A DNA stretch of 64,000 bases from an uncultured Acetatifactor sp. Lineage in GTDB: Bacteria; Bacillota; Clostridia; Lachnospirales; Lachnospiraceae. Of the stretch, positions 1 through 8,299 are shown in pieces; the first letter of the stretch is position 1, and the number at the start of each line of letters is the position of its first letter. The notes under the pieces were generated by a model. It made no database searches, was not told where the DNA came from, and saw nothing but the letters and a program-made list of their open reading frames with translations. The stretch is from contig CANQEH010000003.1 in NCBI GenBank assembly GCA_947594835.1, forward strand, positions 1 through 64,000. The letters run 5' to 3'. Both the position numbers and the translations under genes were made by a program.

Positions 1-248
1 GTGAAATCCGGCCGCAGCGCCAATGTGTTTCCCTCTTTGTCAAAAAATTTGTACAGCTCCCTGCTGGGCGTCGTCCCGATCTGGCTGGAAAACACGTCAA
101 AAAATTCAAAGGTAGGCGTCTGGATATCCTGATAGCCGTAGAGCCGGATGCTCTCATGGAGCTTTCTCTCCACTTGCAGTTTTCTCTCGTATTCCCGCCC
201 GTAGATGTCTCTCACACCTTCGGGGGTGTGCAGCAGTCTCTTGCTCAT
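1..248 (-). CDS. hisZ: ATP phosphoribosyltransferase regulatory subunit HisZ (N-terminal part)
   Basis: Only the first 82 or so codons are in the window; the gene runs off the left edge. The reverse strand reads MSKRLLHTPEGVRDIYGREY, then a stretch containing QTPTFEFFDVF and LALRPDFT. This is the start of a class II histidyl-tRNA-synthetase-like catalytic fold. The short N-terminus and TPEGVRDIYG opening look like HisZ, the HisRS paralogue that activates short-form HisG in the first step of histidine synthesis. HisS itself remains possible because the discriminating C-terminal part is missing. The ATG has AAGGGAG seven bases upstream, and a strong promoter lies about 110 bp upstream, so this is probably the first gene of a his operon. 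Confidence 0.82.
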   Translation of the reverse strand, partial: MSKRLLHTPEGVRDIYGREYERKLQVERKLHESIRLYGYQDIQTPTFEFFDVFSSQIGTTPSRELYKFFDKEGNTLALRPDF

Positions 249-356
249 CCCGTCTCCCTTATCCGGCGTTTTCTTCCTGTGGGGCAGCCGCGCCCAATTT
301 GCTTTCTTGCTTTAAAGCATTAACTTGATAATGTGGCAGAGAATTAAATTAAGTGG

Positions 357-385
357 AGTATACCAGAAACCTTCCCGCCAGTCAA
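357..385 (-). promoter_or_regulatory. sigma-A promoter for hisZ
   Basis: On the minus strand TTGACT, a 17-bp spacer and TATACT form a near-consensus vegetative promoter. It begins just downstream of the recU stop codon, reads toward hisZ, and leaves an untranslated leader of roughly 100 nt. No T-box or attenuator structure was recognised in that leader. Confidence 0.8.
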
Positions 386-391
386 GCCCCC

Positions 392-925
392 TCACCCTCT
401 GTCTTCCAGATCCTTCTGAAGCGCTTCCAGATACGGCACTAAAATCCCGTGCTTTTTGGGGAGAACATAGGCAGGATTCAGCTCCTCATACCGGAAGCTC
501 TTCCTGCCGCCTTCCCTGGCCCGGTTCCAGAAGAACAAGAGCATCTCCAGGGGCAGGTAGTACAGCACGTCCTTATGGGTGTAATAGATCAGGAAAAAGG
601 AAATGCCGCCCTGTTTTTCAAAGGCCTCCATAAACTTCACCTGATGTTCATGGATATTCTGAAGGGCAAAGGTGTCCACGGCGCACTCCTTGGCGTCGAA
701 GCACACGGGATAGCCCTGCACCGCCCCGATGTAGTCCACCGTGCTTTTCTGTTCAAAATAGGCCAGAGTGATCTGGCGGTGTTCCTTATCCATCCGGATG
801 GGCGTGATGGGCGTTGGCACCTTCTGGATCAGCGCAAGCCCCGCCTCCGCATATTTTTCATTGGTGCGGTTGATCATATCCTCCAGGGCAGATCCCCTGA
901 GGCCTCTGGAATTCCATGTCGCCAT
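392..925 (-). CDS. recU: Holliday junction resolvase RecU
   Basis: This 177-residue protein matches RecU, the Firmicutes Holliday-junction endonuclease that resolves recombination intermediates and works with RuvAB, also encoded in this window. Visible features are the N-terminal RGSALEDMIN segment (RG..E core), the nuclease core DYIGAVQGYPVCFDAKE with its acidic residues and lysine, and a following QVKFMEAFEKQGG helix. The length is usual for the family. The ATG has GGAGGAAGGAT just upstream, which fixes the start. The gene begins inside the 3' end of the upstream RluA-type gene, so the two are probably translationally coupled. Confidence 0.92.
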   Translation of the reverse strand: MATWNSRGLRGSALEDMINRTNEKYAEAGLALIQKVPTPITPIRMDKEHRQITLAYFEQKSTVDYIGAVQGYPVCFDAKECAVDTFALQNIHEHQVKFMEAFEKQGGISFFLIYYTHKDVLYYLPLEMLLFFWNRAREGGRKSFRYEELNPAYVLPKKHGILVPYLEALQKDLEDRG

Positions 926-1961
926 ATCCTTCCTCCAGATTCAGTTCATTGATGAGACGCCGAAACAGCGCCGGAAGGGGCGCGGTGAAGCTTCGCCCGC
1001 ACAGAGCCTCTCCCACCGGGGGTTTTGTGTCCTCCCGGGGAAATTCCACCCGGAAGGAATGGAGCAGCTGATGGGTAAGCCCGTACTTCTCCTGCAGCAT
1101 CCGATTGAGCGCCTTGTCCCCGTACTTAAAATCCCCGATCAGGGGATGGCCGATGGAGGCCAGATGGGCCCGTATCTGATGGGGCTTCCCGGTGATCAGT
1201 TCCACCTCCAGAAGCGTAAACGCTTCTCCCACCGCCAGAGGCCGGTAAGCCGTCCGGATGGGATCTCCCCGGGAGGCGTCCCCGTCCCGGGACAGCCGCA
1301 CCCGGTTCCGCTTTTCATCCTTTTCCAGATATCCCTGCACCAGGGCGGCCTCCTCCAGGCGGCCTGCGCAGATGGCCAGGTAAAACTTCCGCACCTTCCG
1401 CTCCCGGATGCAGCCGCTCAAGTACTGCAGCCCCGGCAGGGAACGGCCGCAGAGCACAAGCCCCGAGGTATTCCGGTCCAAACGATTGCACACGGAAGGG
1501 CGAAACTCCGTCAGCTCCCGCCCAAAGCCCGGCTCTTTCTCCAGCAGATACCCGATCAGCCATTCATTCAGGCTCAAAGAGCCGTTTTCCGCCTTCTGGG
1601 CCAGTACCCCGGCTGGCTTGTCCAAAAACACCACATGGGCGTCCTCGTACACCACCCGGATCCCCTCCAGGCGTCTGTAAGCCAGCCGGTATTCCCGGAA
1701 AAGCCCCTCCGAAAAGTCAGCCTCCCCGTTTTCCCCATTTCTTCCCCGGAAGGCGGCATAGGTTTCCTCCGAAAAAAAGAAACAGACAATGTCCCCCTGG
1801 GCAAGGATCTCCGGCCCCTGGGCCTTTTTCCCGTTCAAGGTGATGTTTTTCTTTCGCAGCATTTTGTAGAGAAAGCCGCCTCCCGCCTGGGGAAGGTGCT
1901 TGTGGAGAAATTTATCCAGACGCTGTCCGGCCTGATTTGCGCCGATGGTCACAGACTGCAT
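858..1961 (-). CDS. RluA-family RNA pseudouridine synthase
   Basis: This 367-residue protein isomerises uridines in structured RNA, probably 23S rRNA. An N-terminal S4-like RNA-binding region (about 1-65; GQRLDKFLHKHL) precedes the catalytic domain. The catalytic signature NRLDRNTSGLVL has the nucleophilic Asp near residue 162, and KPHQIRAHLASIGHPLIGD is the second family motif. The ATG follows GGGAGGGG. The last 22 or so codons overlap recU by 68 bp in another frame; these residues (PQGICPGGYDQ) look non-conserved and may be a read-through tail. RluC/RluD-like specificity cannot be decided from sequence. Confidence 0.9.
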   Translation of the reverse strand: MQSVTIGANQAGQRLDKFLHKHLPQAGGGFLYKMLRKKNITLNGKKAQGPEILAQGDIVCFFFSEETYAAFRGRNGENGEADFSEGLFREYRLAYRRLEGIRVVYEDAHVVFLDKPAGVLAQKAENGSLSLNEWLIGYLLEKEPGFGRELTEFRPSVCNRLDRNTSGLVLCGRSLPGLQYLSGCIRERKVRKFYLAICAGRLEEAALVQGYLEKDEKRNRVRLSRDGDASRGDPIRTAYRPLAVGEAFTLLEVELITGKPHQIRAHLASIGHPLIGDFKYGDKALNRMLQEKYGLTHQLLHSFRVEFPREDTKPPVGEALCGRSFTAPLPALFRRLINELNLEEGYGDMEFQRPQGICPGGYDQPHQ

Positions 1962-1973
1962 AAGCCCCTCCCC

Positions 1974-2636
1974 TCAGAGCAGGATGCTCTTTAGCGTGGC
2001 CAGGATGGAGGCGGTGGTTTCCCGATCCTCCTCCAGCGCCTCCATCTGCTCCAGACGGGCCATGTACTTGTCCAGATCGGTAAAAATCTTTACGCTCACA
2101 TCTTTGTGTCCGTCCAGCCGCAGATGCTCCTCCAGATGCCGGTAAAATTCCTTCTCTGCAAAATCTTTCTGCTCCGTGTAGCCGCAGACGGTCTTTCCCC
2201 GCACCGCCAGATGGCCCACCTCAAAATTCTTCCGATAGGAAGTAAACACACAGTCGTACAGACCGCACAGGGTCTTACAGTGGGCCGCTATCTGCTCTGC
2301 AGCCTCCTCCCGGAGGCTGTCAAACCGGAAAAACATGATGGTTCCCACCAGGCTCTTGCTGGCGGGTAAAAGCCCCAGCACCGCAACGATGCTGAGCAGG
2401 TTGACCCGGCTTTTGGGATTGGACAGCCCCGCCGCCAGCAGGGAAAAGACGTTGCCCTCCCCGGGGGTGAGCGGAGCCTGCGTCTGGACGATGCCCGCAA
2501 AAAATAGGGCAAGGGGCAGGAAAAAATAGAGCGCCGTGCGAAGCAGCTCATATTTTTTCTGTGTGTCCAGATACCGCCTGGAACCTTTTACCTGCTCTGT
2601 GGTAAACATCCGCCTGATCTGCATATTCCCTCTCAT
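1974..2636 (-). CDS. conserved membrane protein of unknown function
   Basis: The 220-residue product is not recognised. It has a basic N-terminus, two hydrophobic segments (about residues 35-55 and 80-102), and a soluble C-terminal half that is charged and possibly helical (DFAEKEFYRHLEEHLRL). The ATG overlaps the TGA of the upstream SDR gene (ATGA), which argues for co-translation, although GGAGGA abuts that ATG. An in-frame ATG four codons later (2624) is an alternative. It sits 12 bp upstream of the RluA-type gene in the same direction, so it belongs to a housekeeping operon. Function unknown. Confidence 0.7.
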   Translation of the reverse strand: MRGNMQIRRMFTTEQVKGSRRYLDTQKKYELLRTALYFFLPLALFFAGIVQTQAPLTPGEGNVFSLLAAGLSNPKSRVNLLSIVAVLGLLPASKSLVGTIMFFRFDSLREEAAEQIAAHCKTLCGLYDCVFTSYRKNFEVGHLAVRGKTVCGYTEQKDFAEKEFYRHLEEHLRLDGHKDVSVKIFTDLDKYMARLEQMEALEEDRETTASILATLKSILL

Positions 2637-3424
2637 TCCTCCGCCCCGTCTCTGCGGTCATCTGCCGGGAGAAGCGCAAGCCCCTGTAAGAGCAGGCCGT
2701 GGGGAATGAGCTTCGTCAGGGCGTAGAAGGCCTTGATGGGCAGGGAATACACGGACACAGGCCTTTTGTAAAGGGAATCCCTGAGCGCCTGCTCCACCAC
2801 GTCCGCCGCCTCCACCAGAAACCACTTCTTCACAGCCAGCACGGTGCCGTCTTTCTCCGCGATGTCAAAAAAGGGCGTGTCCACCGGCCCGGGGCAGACG
2901 CTGGTCACATAGACGCCCCTTCCCTTTAACTCGGCCCCCAGCGCCCTGGAAAAGCTGTGCACATAAGCCTTGCTGGCCGCGTACACCGCAAAGCCCGGCT
3001 GGGGCATAAAGGCCGCGCTGGAAGCCATCTGGATGATCCGGCTGCCCCTTCTCATAAAGGGGAGCAGCCGATAGGTCACTTCCGTCAGGGCCTCGCAGTT
3101 TAACCGCACCATACCCAGAGTCTGCTCCCTGTCCAGCCGGTCAAAGGGGCCCATCACGCCGTAGCCAGCGCCGTTTACCAGGATCCGTATCACAGCCTCC
3201 CTTTCCCGCAGGGCCTGCTCCAGTTCACAGAGCTTTTCCTTGTCCGTCACGTCCATGGCAAAAATCCTGGCCCGATGGCGCAGAGCAGCCGCCACTTCCT
3301 TTAACCGCTCTCCGCTCCTGGCCACCAGCCAGAACTCGTCCACCCTGTCAAATCCCTTGTCCATCTGCAGGGCAAATTCCATTCCAATTCCGGAGGACGC
3401 CCCGGTGATCACGATGACATTCAT
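2633..3424 (-). CDS. short-chain dehydrogenase/reductase (SDR)
   Basis: A classical SDR of 263 residues, an NAD(P)-dependent oxidoreductase with a Rossmann fold. It shows the cofactor loop TGASSGIG (residues 7-14), NGAG near 84-87, Ser 135/136 and the catalytic YAASK with Tyr148 and Lys152, followed by CPGPVDTPF. The substrate cannot be inferred. The C-terminal extension (residues about 225-263) is hydrophobic (FYALTKLIPHGLLLQGLALL) and could associate with membrane. It is co-directional with the HAD phosphatase upstream and overlaps the unknown membrane protein downstream by four bases. Confidence 0.9.
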   Translation of the reverse strand: MNVIVITGASSGIGMEFALQMDKGFDRVDEFWLVARSGERLKEVAAALRHRARIFAMDVTDKEKLCELEQALREREAVIRILVNGAGYGVMGPFDRLDREQTLGMVRLNCEALTEVTYRLLPFMRRGSRIIQMASSAAFMPQPGFAVYAASKAYVHSFSRALGAELKGRGVYVTSVCPGPVDTPFFDIAEKDGTVLAVKKWFLVEAADVVEQALRDSLYKRPVSVYSLPIKAFYALTKLIPHGLLLQGLALLPADDRRDGAEE

Positions 3425-3446
3425 ACAAAAATACCTCCCTTCCCTT

Positions 3447-4094
3447 TCAGGGCATCAGCCCGTAAAAATCCTCGATAAAATAATCCGCCAGCGCCCGCTT
3501 TTCCTCCCTCTGGGGGTAGGAATAGGGGTCGTCCACGGCGCAGACCCTCATTCCGGCGCTCTTTCCCGCCTGGATGCCCGGCAGGATATCCTCAAACACC
3601 AGACACTGGGCAGGATCTGCCTGGAGCTTCCCGGCCACCGCCAGATAAATGTCCGGTGCCGGCTTGCCCCGCTCTACGTCGCATCCCGTCATGATACAGC
3701 TAAAATATTCCTTTAAGCCGTGCACCCGGGCGATATTCTCCACCAGCTCCCTGGAATTGCTGGTGGCGATGCCAAGCTGGATGCCCTCCGCCCTGCAGGC
3801 TTTCAGAAACTCCAAAGCCCCGGGCTTGAGCGGCACTTCCTCCGCGTATTTATCCCAGGCCATCCGATTCCAGTCCGCCTTGATCTGTTCCAGCGGATCC
3901 GGCAGGGAGAAAAACTCCTTGAAATACACCGCCGTCTCGTGGAAGCTCATGCCCTCGATGTTTGCCTGCAGATCCTGCGGCATCGGGATTCCGAACCGCC
4001 CCAGGTATTCTATATCGATGGCTCTCCACAGCCACATAGAGTCCACCAGGGAGCCGTCCAGATCAAAGATCACCGTCCGAATCCCCTCCATCAT
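3447..4094 (-). CDS. HAD-superfamily phosphatase (beta-phosphoglucomutase-like)
   Basis: A HAD subfamily IA hydrolase of about 215 residues. Motif I is FDLDGSLVDS with the nucleophile and acid/base aspartates; motif II is TSNS; motif III/IV lies in KPAPDIYLAV and VFEDILPGIQAGKSAGM. An alpha-helical cap follows motif I. Members dephosphorylate sugar phosphates or related metabolites, or act as phosphomutases; substrate not assignable. The chosen ATG has GAGG six bases upstream. A GTG four codons earlier (4106) would overlap the RsuA-type gene by 11 bp. Translational coupling to that gene is likely either way. Confidence 0.87.
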   Translation of the reverse strand: MMEGIRTVIFDLDGSLVDSMWLWRAIDIEYLGRFGIPMPQDLQANIEGMSFHETAVYFKEFFSLPDPLEQIKADWNRMAWDKYAEEVPLKPGALEFLKACRAEGIQLGIATSNSRELVENIARVHGLKEYFSCIMTGCDVERGKPAPDIYLAVAGKLQADPAQCLVFEDILPGIQAGKSAGMRVCAVDDPYSYPQREEKRALADYFIEDFYGLMP

Positions 4095-4095
4095 C

Positions 4096-4794
4096 TCATG
4101 CCTCACGCAGCCTTTCCACCTCCTCGTCTGTCAGTTCCCGGTACGCCCCCGCAGGCAGGGCGTCGTCCAGCGATATCCCGCCGAAAGCCACCCGCTTTAA
4201 CGCCGTCACCTGGTTGTCCACCGCTTCCAGCATCCGCTTCACCTGATGGTATTTCCCCTCCCGGATCGTGATGCGCAGACTGCCGTCCTCTAAAAGCGCC
4301 GCCTCTGCAGGCAGAGTGGGACGTTTTTCCCCGATATCCACCCCCTGCTCTAACGCCTGCAGCTCCTCCGGGGTGGGGGGACGTCTGACCTGCGCCAGAT
4401 AGGTCTTGTCCACATGGCGCTTCGGGGACAAGAGCCTGTGGGCCAGCCCGCCGTCATTGGTAAGGAGCAGAAACCCTTCTGTGTCCTTGTCCAGCCGTCC
4501 CACGGGAAAGAGATCGTCCCGCTTCTTTTCCCCCAATAGGTCCACCACCGTCCGCTCCCTGTCGTCCCTGGTGGCCGAGACCACACCTTTCGGCTTGTTG
4601 AGCATATAGTAGTGATATCTCTGGCCGGAGAGCACTTCTCCCCGGAAAGCCACCTGGTCTGTGCCCTCCGACACGTCCTGCCCGGGCCCTTCCGCCAAAG
4701 ATCCGTTTACCGCCACGAGCCCCTGACGGATATAGGCTTTCACCTGGCTTCTGGTGCCGACGCCCGCCTGGCTTAAATATCTGTCCAAACGCAT
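4096..4794 (-). CDS. RsuA/RluB-family pseudouridine synthase
   Basis: The 232-residue protein has an N-terminal S4 domain (MRLDRYLSQAGVGTRSQVKAYI) and a catalytic domain with GRLDKDTEGFLLLTNDG, whose Asp is the nucleophile, plus EGKYHQVKRMLEAV near the C-terminus. These are hallmarks of the RsuA/RluB/RluE/RluF group acting on 16S or 23S rRNA. The KPKGVVSATRD motif supports the family. It is the first gene of a leftward unit (HAD, SDR, membrane protein, RluA-type, recU) and is divergent from the YlbJ-like gene. Which uridine is modified is unknown. Confidence 0.9.
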   Translation of the reverse strand: MRLDRYLSQAGVGTRSQVKAYIRQGLVAVNGSLAEGPGQDVSEGTDQVAFRGEVLSGQRYHYYMLNKPKGVVSATRDDRERTVVDLLGEKKRDDLFPVGRLDKDTEGFLLLTNDGGLAHRLLSPKRHVDKTYLAQVRRPPTPEELQALEQGVDIGEKRPTLPAEAALLEDGSLRITIREGKYHQVKRMLEAVDNQVTALKRVAFGGISLDDALPAGAYRELTDEEVERLREA

Positions 4795-4852
4795 AACCCC
4801 GTCTTCTCCTCATATATTGTCACAAGAGACGATCCCCAAGGATCTGCAAGCG

Positions 4853-5776
4853 ATGCTCACTGTATTTTTGGTGCTGTTTACAGCCTGTATCCTGACCCAC
4901 CCGGCCTTAAGCCTCCATTACGCTGCGCTGGGGCTGACCCTCTGGGCCAAAAACATGGTGCCCGCCCTCTTTCCCTTTCTGGTGCTCTCCAGCGTGATGG
5001 TGGGGATGGGCCTCACGGAAAAAGCCTCCATGGTGGTCTATCCCGTCCTGTCCCCGCTGTTTCGGGTGCGGAAAAACGTCTGCTACGGGATGCTTCTGGG
5101 CTTTCTCTGCGGCTTTCCCATGGGGGCAAAGGTGACGGCCCAGCTTTTGGAAAAGGGAAAAATCACCCCCGGGGAAGGCGCCTATCTCCTGGCCTTCTGC
5201 AACAATATCGGCCCTGTGTACTTCTTAAGCTTTGTGCTACCCCTCCTGGGGCGAAACCGCACGGCGCCCTATCTGTTCGGGATGTACGGTATCCCGCTCC
5301 TCTACGGGCTCCTTTTGCGCTATACCGCCTGCCGGGATTTAAGTGCCGGTGACCCTCTGCCCCCGCCCCGTCCCCAGCTTCAGGTGTGCGCCTCCCAGGG
5401 CAGCCGTCTTTTAGAGGAGCTGGACAGCGCCATCCACTCCGCCGCCCAGAGCATGGTGACGCTTGGCGGCTATATGGTGCTGTTTAATCTCTTAAACCTC
5501 ATCCCTCAGGTGCTGACAGGCCGCCCCGTCCCCCTGCTTGCCCCGCTTTTAGAGATCACCGGAGGTCTTGGGATGCTGCGGGATACCAGGCCCCTCTACA
5601 GCCTGTTAGCCGTATCCTTCGGCGGCCTCTCCTGTATGGCCCAGACCTATAGTTGCATCCGCTCCACAGGCCTTTCCATGCGCCGCTATGTGTTCCACAG
5701 GCTCTTTCTTTTGGGACTCACCGGGATATTTTACTTTCTCTGGTTCCTGCTTGTGCCGGAATCCTTCCTCCGCTGA
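4853..5776 (+). CDS. YlbJ-like integral membrane protein (nucleoside-recognition/GATE domain)
   Basis: One of the few plus-strand genes. The ORF track opens at 4754 inside the divergent RsuA-type gene. The ATG at 4853 has AAGGATC upstream and starts directly with a membrane segment, giving 307 residues. It is strongly hydrophobic, with repeated segments and conserved-looking motifs such as GFLCGFPMGAKVTAQLLEKG and FCNNIGPVYFLSF, typical of the GATE/nucleoside-recognition family that includes sporulation protein YlbJ. Bacillus YlbJ is longer, so it is either a shorter clostridial form or a relative. Its 3' end overlaps the convergent amidase gene by 46 bp. Confidence 0.75.
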   Translation: MLTVFLVLFTACILTHPALSLHYAALGLTLWAKNMVPALFPFLVLSSVMVGMGLTEKASMVVYPVLSPLFRVRKNVCYGMLLGFLCGFPMGAKVTAQLLEKGKITPGEGAYLLAFCNNIGPVYFLSFVLPLLGRNRTAPYLFGMYGIPLLYGLLLRYTACRDLSAGDPLPPPRPQLQVCASQGSRLLEELDSAIHSAAQSMVTLGGYMVLFNLLNLIPQVLTGRPVPLLAPLLEITGGLGMLRDTRPLYSLLAVSFGGLSCMAQTYSCIRSTGLSMRRYVFHRLFLLGLTGIFYFLWFLLVPESFLR

Positions 5777-7152
5777 CGCCGCTTCCTGCGCCCATGCGCG
5801 GCAATCAGCTGGGAGAAAAGGATGACAGAGAGAAGAACTGCCGCCGCGGCCAGGCACAGCTTCAAAAATGTGCCCACACTGACCTCCTCTGGCGCTTCCT
5901 CTCCTGCGGGCGCTGCCTCCCTGGCTGGCCCCGCTTCCCCTTCCCCCACAGGCTCCAGGCTGTTTGTCCCCTCCGGGGCCGGATTTTGGGCCTCCCCCGC
6001 TGTCTCCACCGCCTCCGGTCCAGGCGTCTCAAAGGCCTGTGGGCTTATGTATGGCGCGCTCTCCGTGTACAGGTCGTACAGGTTATAGGCCCGCAGGATC
6101 ACCTGGGGCGTGGCGCCGGAAGGGATCTCAAGCTGCAGAGGGAAGGTGTCCGTATAACTGCCCGTCAGGGCGTCGCTTCCCGGCCAGGGCTCCCGGCTGC
6201 TGTATGTCTGCCCGCCGTCCAGGCTGTAGGAATAGTACAAAAGCGGGGTGTCGTAATCTGCCCCGGACACCAGAAAGGACAGGCTTCCCGCCCCGTAATC
6301 CGCCTCCAGAAAGGAGAGTTCACAGATCTCCGGCGGCGTCTCGTCCCGCACTGTGAGGGGCTGGGGAATGTCCGCCCTGGCCTGTGCCAGGCTGTATCCG
6401 GAATAGTCCACTCCCAGCGCGCTGCTTGTGAGTCCGAAATACTGAGCCGCCGCCTCCGCGTCCATCCGCCCGAAGGCCTCCAGTTTTTCCCTGGTATCGC
6501 AGTACCCCTGATCCCTGGCCTCGTCCACATGGCAGTGCTCGATGATCACCGCCGGTACGCCCACCGCCTCAGACTCCCGGATGATGCCGTAATAGTTATC
6601 CCCGTTGTCCAAAAACCTGGTCTTGATGCCGCGGATGAAAAGCCCCTCCTGCCGCAGCATGGGCAGGAGCGCCTGGCCGTACTGGTAGCCGTAGCCGTTA
6701 AAGGGCGCGAACCCGGAAACCCACACCTCCGAGCCGAAAAGCTCATGGTTCTCCGAGGCATTGTAATGGATGCTGAAGAGGAAATCCGCCTCTACGGAGG
6801 CCGCGAACGCCGCCCGCTCTGCCAGGCTCATATCCTGATCCTCCGTCCTGGTCAGATAGACCTCTACGCCGTCATACTGCATCAGCTCCCGGCACATGGC
6901 CATGGCGGTGATGTAATCCATCTCCTTCTCCAGACAGCTGCCTTCCTTGGTGCCCTCGTTTTCCCCGCCGTGGCCCGGGTCAATGACCACGACCAGCTTT
7001 TCGCCCACGTCCTGCAGCCGCTCCGCGGCCTGCACAGGCAGAGGGCAGAAAACCGTAAACAGGGCGGCGGCGAGAGCAAAAAAACCGGCTCCCTTGCGAA
7101 AACCGGTCTGTTGTTTTCCTATCCTGTTTTTGTGTTCCATTCTCCTTCTCAT
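5731..7152 (-). CDS. N-acetylmuramoyl-L-alanine amidase (Amidase_3), membrane-anchored
   Basis: A secreted peptidoglycan hydrolase of about 473 residues that cleaves the MurNAc-L-Ala bond. A basic N-terminus and hydrophobic stretch ending PVQAAE form a signal sequence. The zinc amidase domain (about 50-240) shows IDPGHGGENEG, SIHYNAS and IIEHCHVDE, carrying the metal ligands and catalytic Glu. A middle region rich in Tyr/Ser may be a beta-sandwich, followed by a Pro/Ala/Glu linker (about 370-430). A C-terminal membrane helix (LCLAAAAVLLSVILF) is followed by an RRKRRQRRK tail, so the enzyme is probably anchored at both ends or sorted by the tail. The track's first codon is TTG; the ATG two codons later is preferred. 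Confidence 0.88.
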   Translation of the reverse strand: MRRRMEHKNRIGKQQTGFRKGAGFFALAAALFTVFCPLPVQAAERLQDVGEKLVVVIDPGHGGENEGTKEGSCLEKEMDYITAMAMCRELMQYDGVEVYLTRTEDQDMSLAERAAFAASVEADFLFSIHYNASENHELFGSEVWVSGFAPFNGYGYQYGQALLPMLRQEGLFIRGIKTRFLDNGDNYYGIIRESEAVGVPAVIIEHCHVDEARDQGYCDTREKLEAFGRMDAEAAAQYFGLTSSALGVDYSGYSLAQARADIPQPLTVRDETPPEICELSFLEADYGAGSLSFLVSGADYDTPLLYYSYSLDGGQTYSSREPWPGSDALTGSYTDTFPLQLEIPSGATPQVILRAYNLYDLYTESAPYISPQAFETPGPEAVETAGEAQNPAPEGTNSLEPVGEGEAGPAREAAPAGEEAPEEVSVGTFLKLCLAAAAVLLSVILFSQLIAAHGRRKRRQRRKDSGTSRNQRK

Positions 7153-7164
7153 GACCAAACCCTG

Positions 7165-7767
7165 TCAGATAATGTCCAGACTGCCTTCCTCTCCCTCGTC
7201 GGCCAGGGGCAGGGACTCCAAGTCCTCGTCGCCGGGGTGCAGCGACCGGCGGTTCGACTGGATCAGCTCCTTGTACTGGTTCAGGGAACCCACCAGCGTG
7301 CTGAAATTGGCGTTGGAAGCCTGCAGGGCGGACAGAATGATGGATTCCAACTCCGCCAGCCTGTCTTCGGTGTACTGGGCCGCCTGCATCCTCAGCTCAT
7401 TGGCCTCCATGGTGGCCTTGTCCAGAATATCCTGGGCCTGCTGGGCCGCCTGGGTCACCACGATGTTTGCCTGCTCATAGGCCTGCTGCATGATCTCATG
7501 TTCGCTGATTAACTCGTTGGTGTGGATGGTGGCCTCGTTGATCAGCGCTTCCGCCTTGGCCCTGGCGTCGTTTAAGATGGCCTCCTTGTTGCTGATGATC
7601 TTCTGATAGCGCTTGATCTCGTCCGGGGTCTTCATGCGCAGCTCCCGGAGCAGCTCGTCGATCTCGTCCTTGTTGACGATGATCTCGGAATTGGACATGA
7701 ACTTGGGCTTACAATTCTCGATGTACTCCTCTAATTCGTCGATTAGTTGCTCGATTCTGCTGCTCAT
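7165..7767 (-). CDS. coiled-coil protein, DivIVA / V-type ATPase subunit H-like
   Basis: The 200-residue protein is almost entirely alpha-helical. An N-terminal segment (MSSRIEQLIDELEEYIENCK) precedes a long heptad-rich region of Ala, Glu and Gln (KAEALINEATIHTNELI through QDILDKATMEANELR). Similar clostridial proteins are often named vacuolar ATPase subunit H-like or DivIVA-like, mainly because of coiled coils. There is no enzymatic motif. The ATG has AAAGGAG nine bases upstream; the GTG three codons earlier is less likely. It sits directly after coaD, a conserved-looking neighbourhood in Lachnospiraceae. A role in cell envelope or division is a guess. Confidence 0.7.
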   Translation of the reverse strand: MSSRIEQLIDELEEYIENCKPKFMSNSEIIVNKDEIDELLRELRMKTPDEIKRYQKIISNKEAILNDARAKAEALINEATIHTNELISEHEIMQQAYEQANIVVTQAAQQAQDILDKATMEANELRMQAAQYTEDRLAELESIILSALQASNANFSTLVGSLNQYKELIQSNRRSLHPGDEDLESLPLADEGEEGSLDII

Positions 7768-7783
7768 GGGCGTCACTCCTTTT

Positions 7784-8269
7784 TCAGGCCTTCTGATACT
7801 TTTTAAACATCATTTCTGCCACAAAGTCCGGCACACATTGGCTGATATCGCCGCCGAAGCTGGCAATTTCCTTCACGCTGGAGGAACTGAGGTAGGCGTA
7901 CTCCAGGCTGGTGGTCAGAAACATCGTATCCAGCTTTTCGTCAGACAGCTTCCGATTGGTCTGGGCAATCTGCAGCTCATACTCGAAATCCGTGATGGCC
8001 CGCAGCCCCCTGACTGCGATGTGCAGATCCCGCTCGGCGGCATAGTTGATGAGCAGCCCGCTGAAGCTGTCCACCTCCACGTTGGGAAGATCCTTTGTGG
8101 CCTCCTTTAGTATCTTAACACGTTCCTCCACAGAAAACAACGGGGTCTTCTCTTTATTGTTCAAAACGCTTACGATCAGCACGTCAAATATCTGGGAAGC
8201 CCGGCGTATGATGTCCAGATGGCCGTAGGTCATCGGGTCAAAACTGCCGGGATATACCGCTCTTTTCAT
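7784..8269 (-). CDS. coaD: phosphopantetheine adenylyltransferase
   Basis: This 161-residue cytoplasmic enzyme transfers AMP from ATP to 4'-phosphopantetheine, the penultimate step of coenzyme A synthesis. The nucleotidyltransferase signature [10 protein letters not shown] (T/HxGH) is at residues 8-17, [13 protein letters not shown] lies near residue 90, and the [15 protein letters not shown]-type motif (here [15 protein letters not shown]) is near 125. Length and motifs are standard. It lies downstream of rsmD, a very common pairing in Firmicutes. SD-like AAGGAG abuts the ATG, which is unusually close, but the [12 protein letters not shown] start is canonical. Confidence 0.95.
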   Translation of the reverse strand: MKRAVYPGSFDPMTYGHLDIIRRASQIFDVLIVSVLNNKEKTPLFSVEERVKILKEATKDLPNVEVDSFSGLLINYAAERDLHIAVRGLRAITDFEYELQIAQTNRKLSDEKLDTMFLTTSLEYAYLSSSSVKEIASFGGDISQCVPDFVAEMMFKKYQKA

Positions 8270-8299
8270 CTCCTTGTCACCGCGCCTTTCCTGTCATTT

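Noticed and set aside
249-356. T-box or histidine attenuator upstream of hisZ
   Set aside because: The 100-nt leader lacks a T-box GGTGG-type sequence, a His-rich leader peptide and a terminator hairpin.
5653-7512. 619-codon plus-strand ORF opposite the amidase gene
   Set aside because: It is the complement of two well-supported minus-strand genes. Its product is low in recognisable motifs and reflects GC-rich antisense frame openness.
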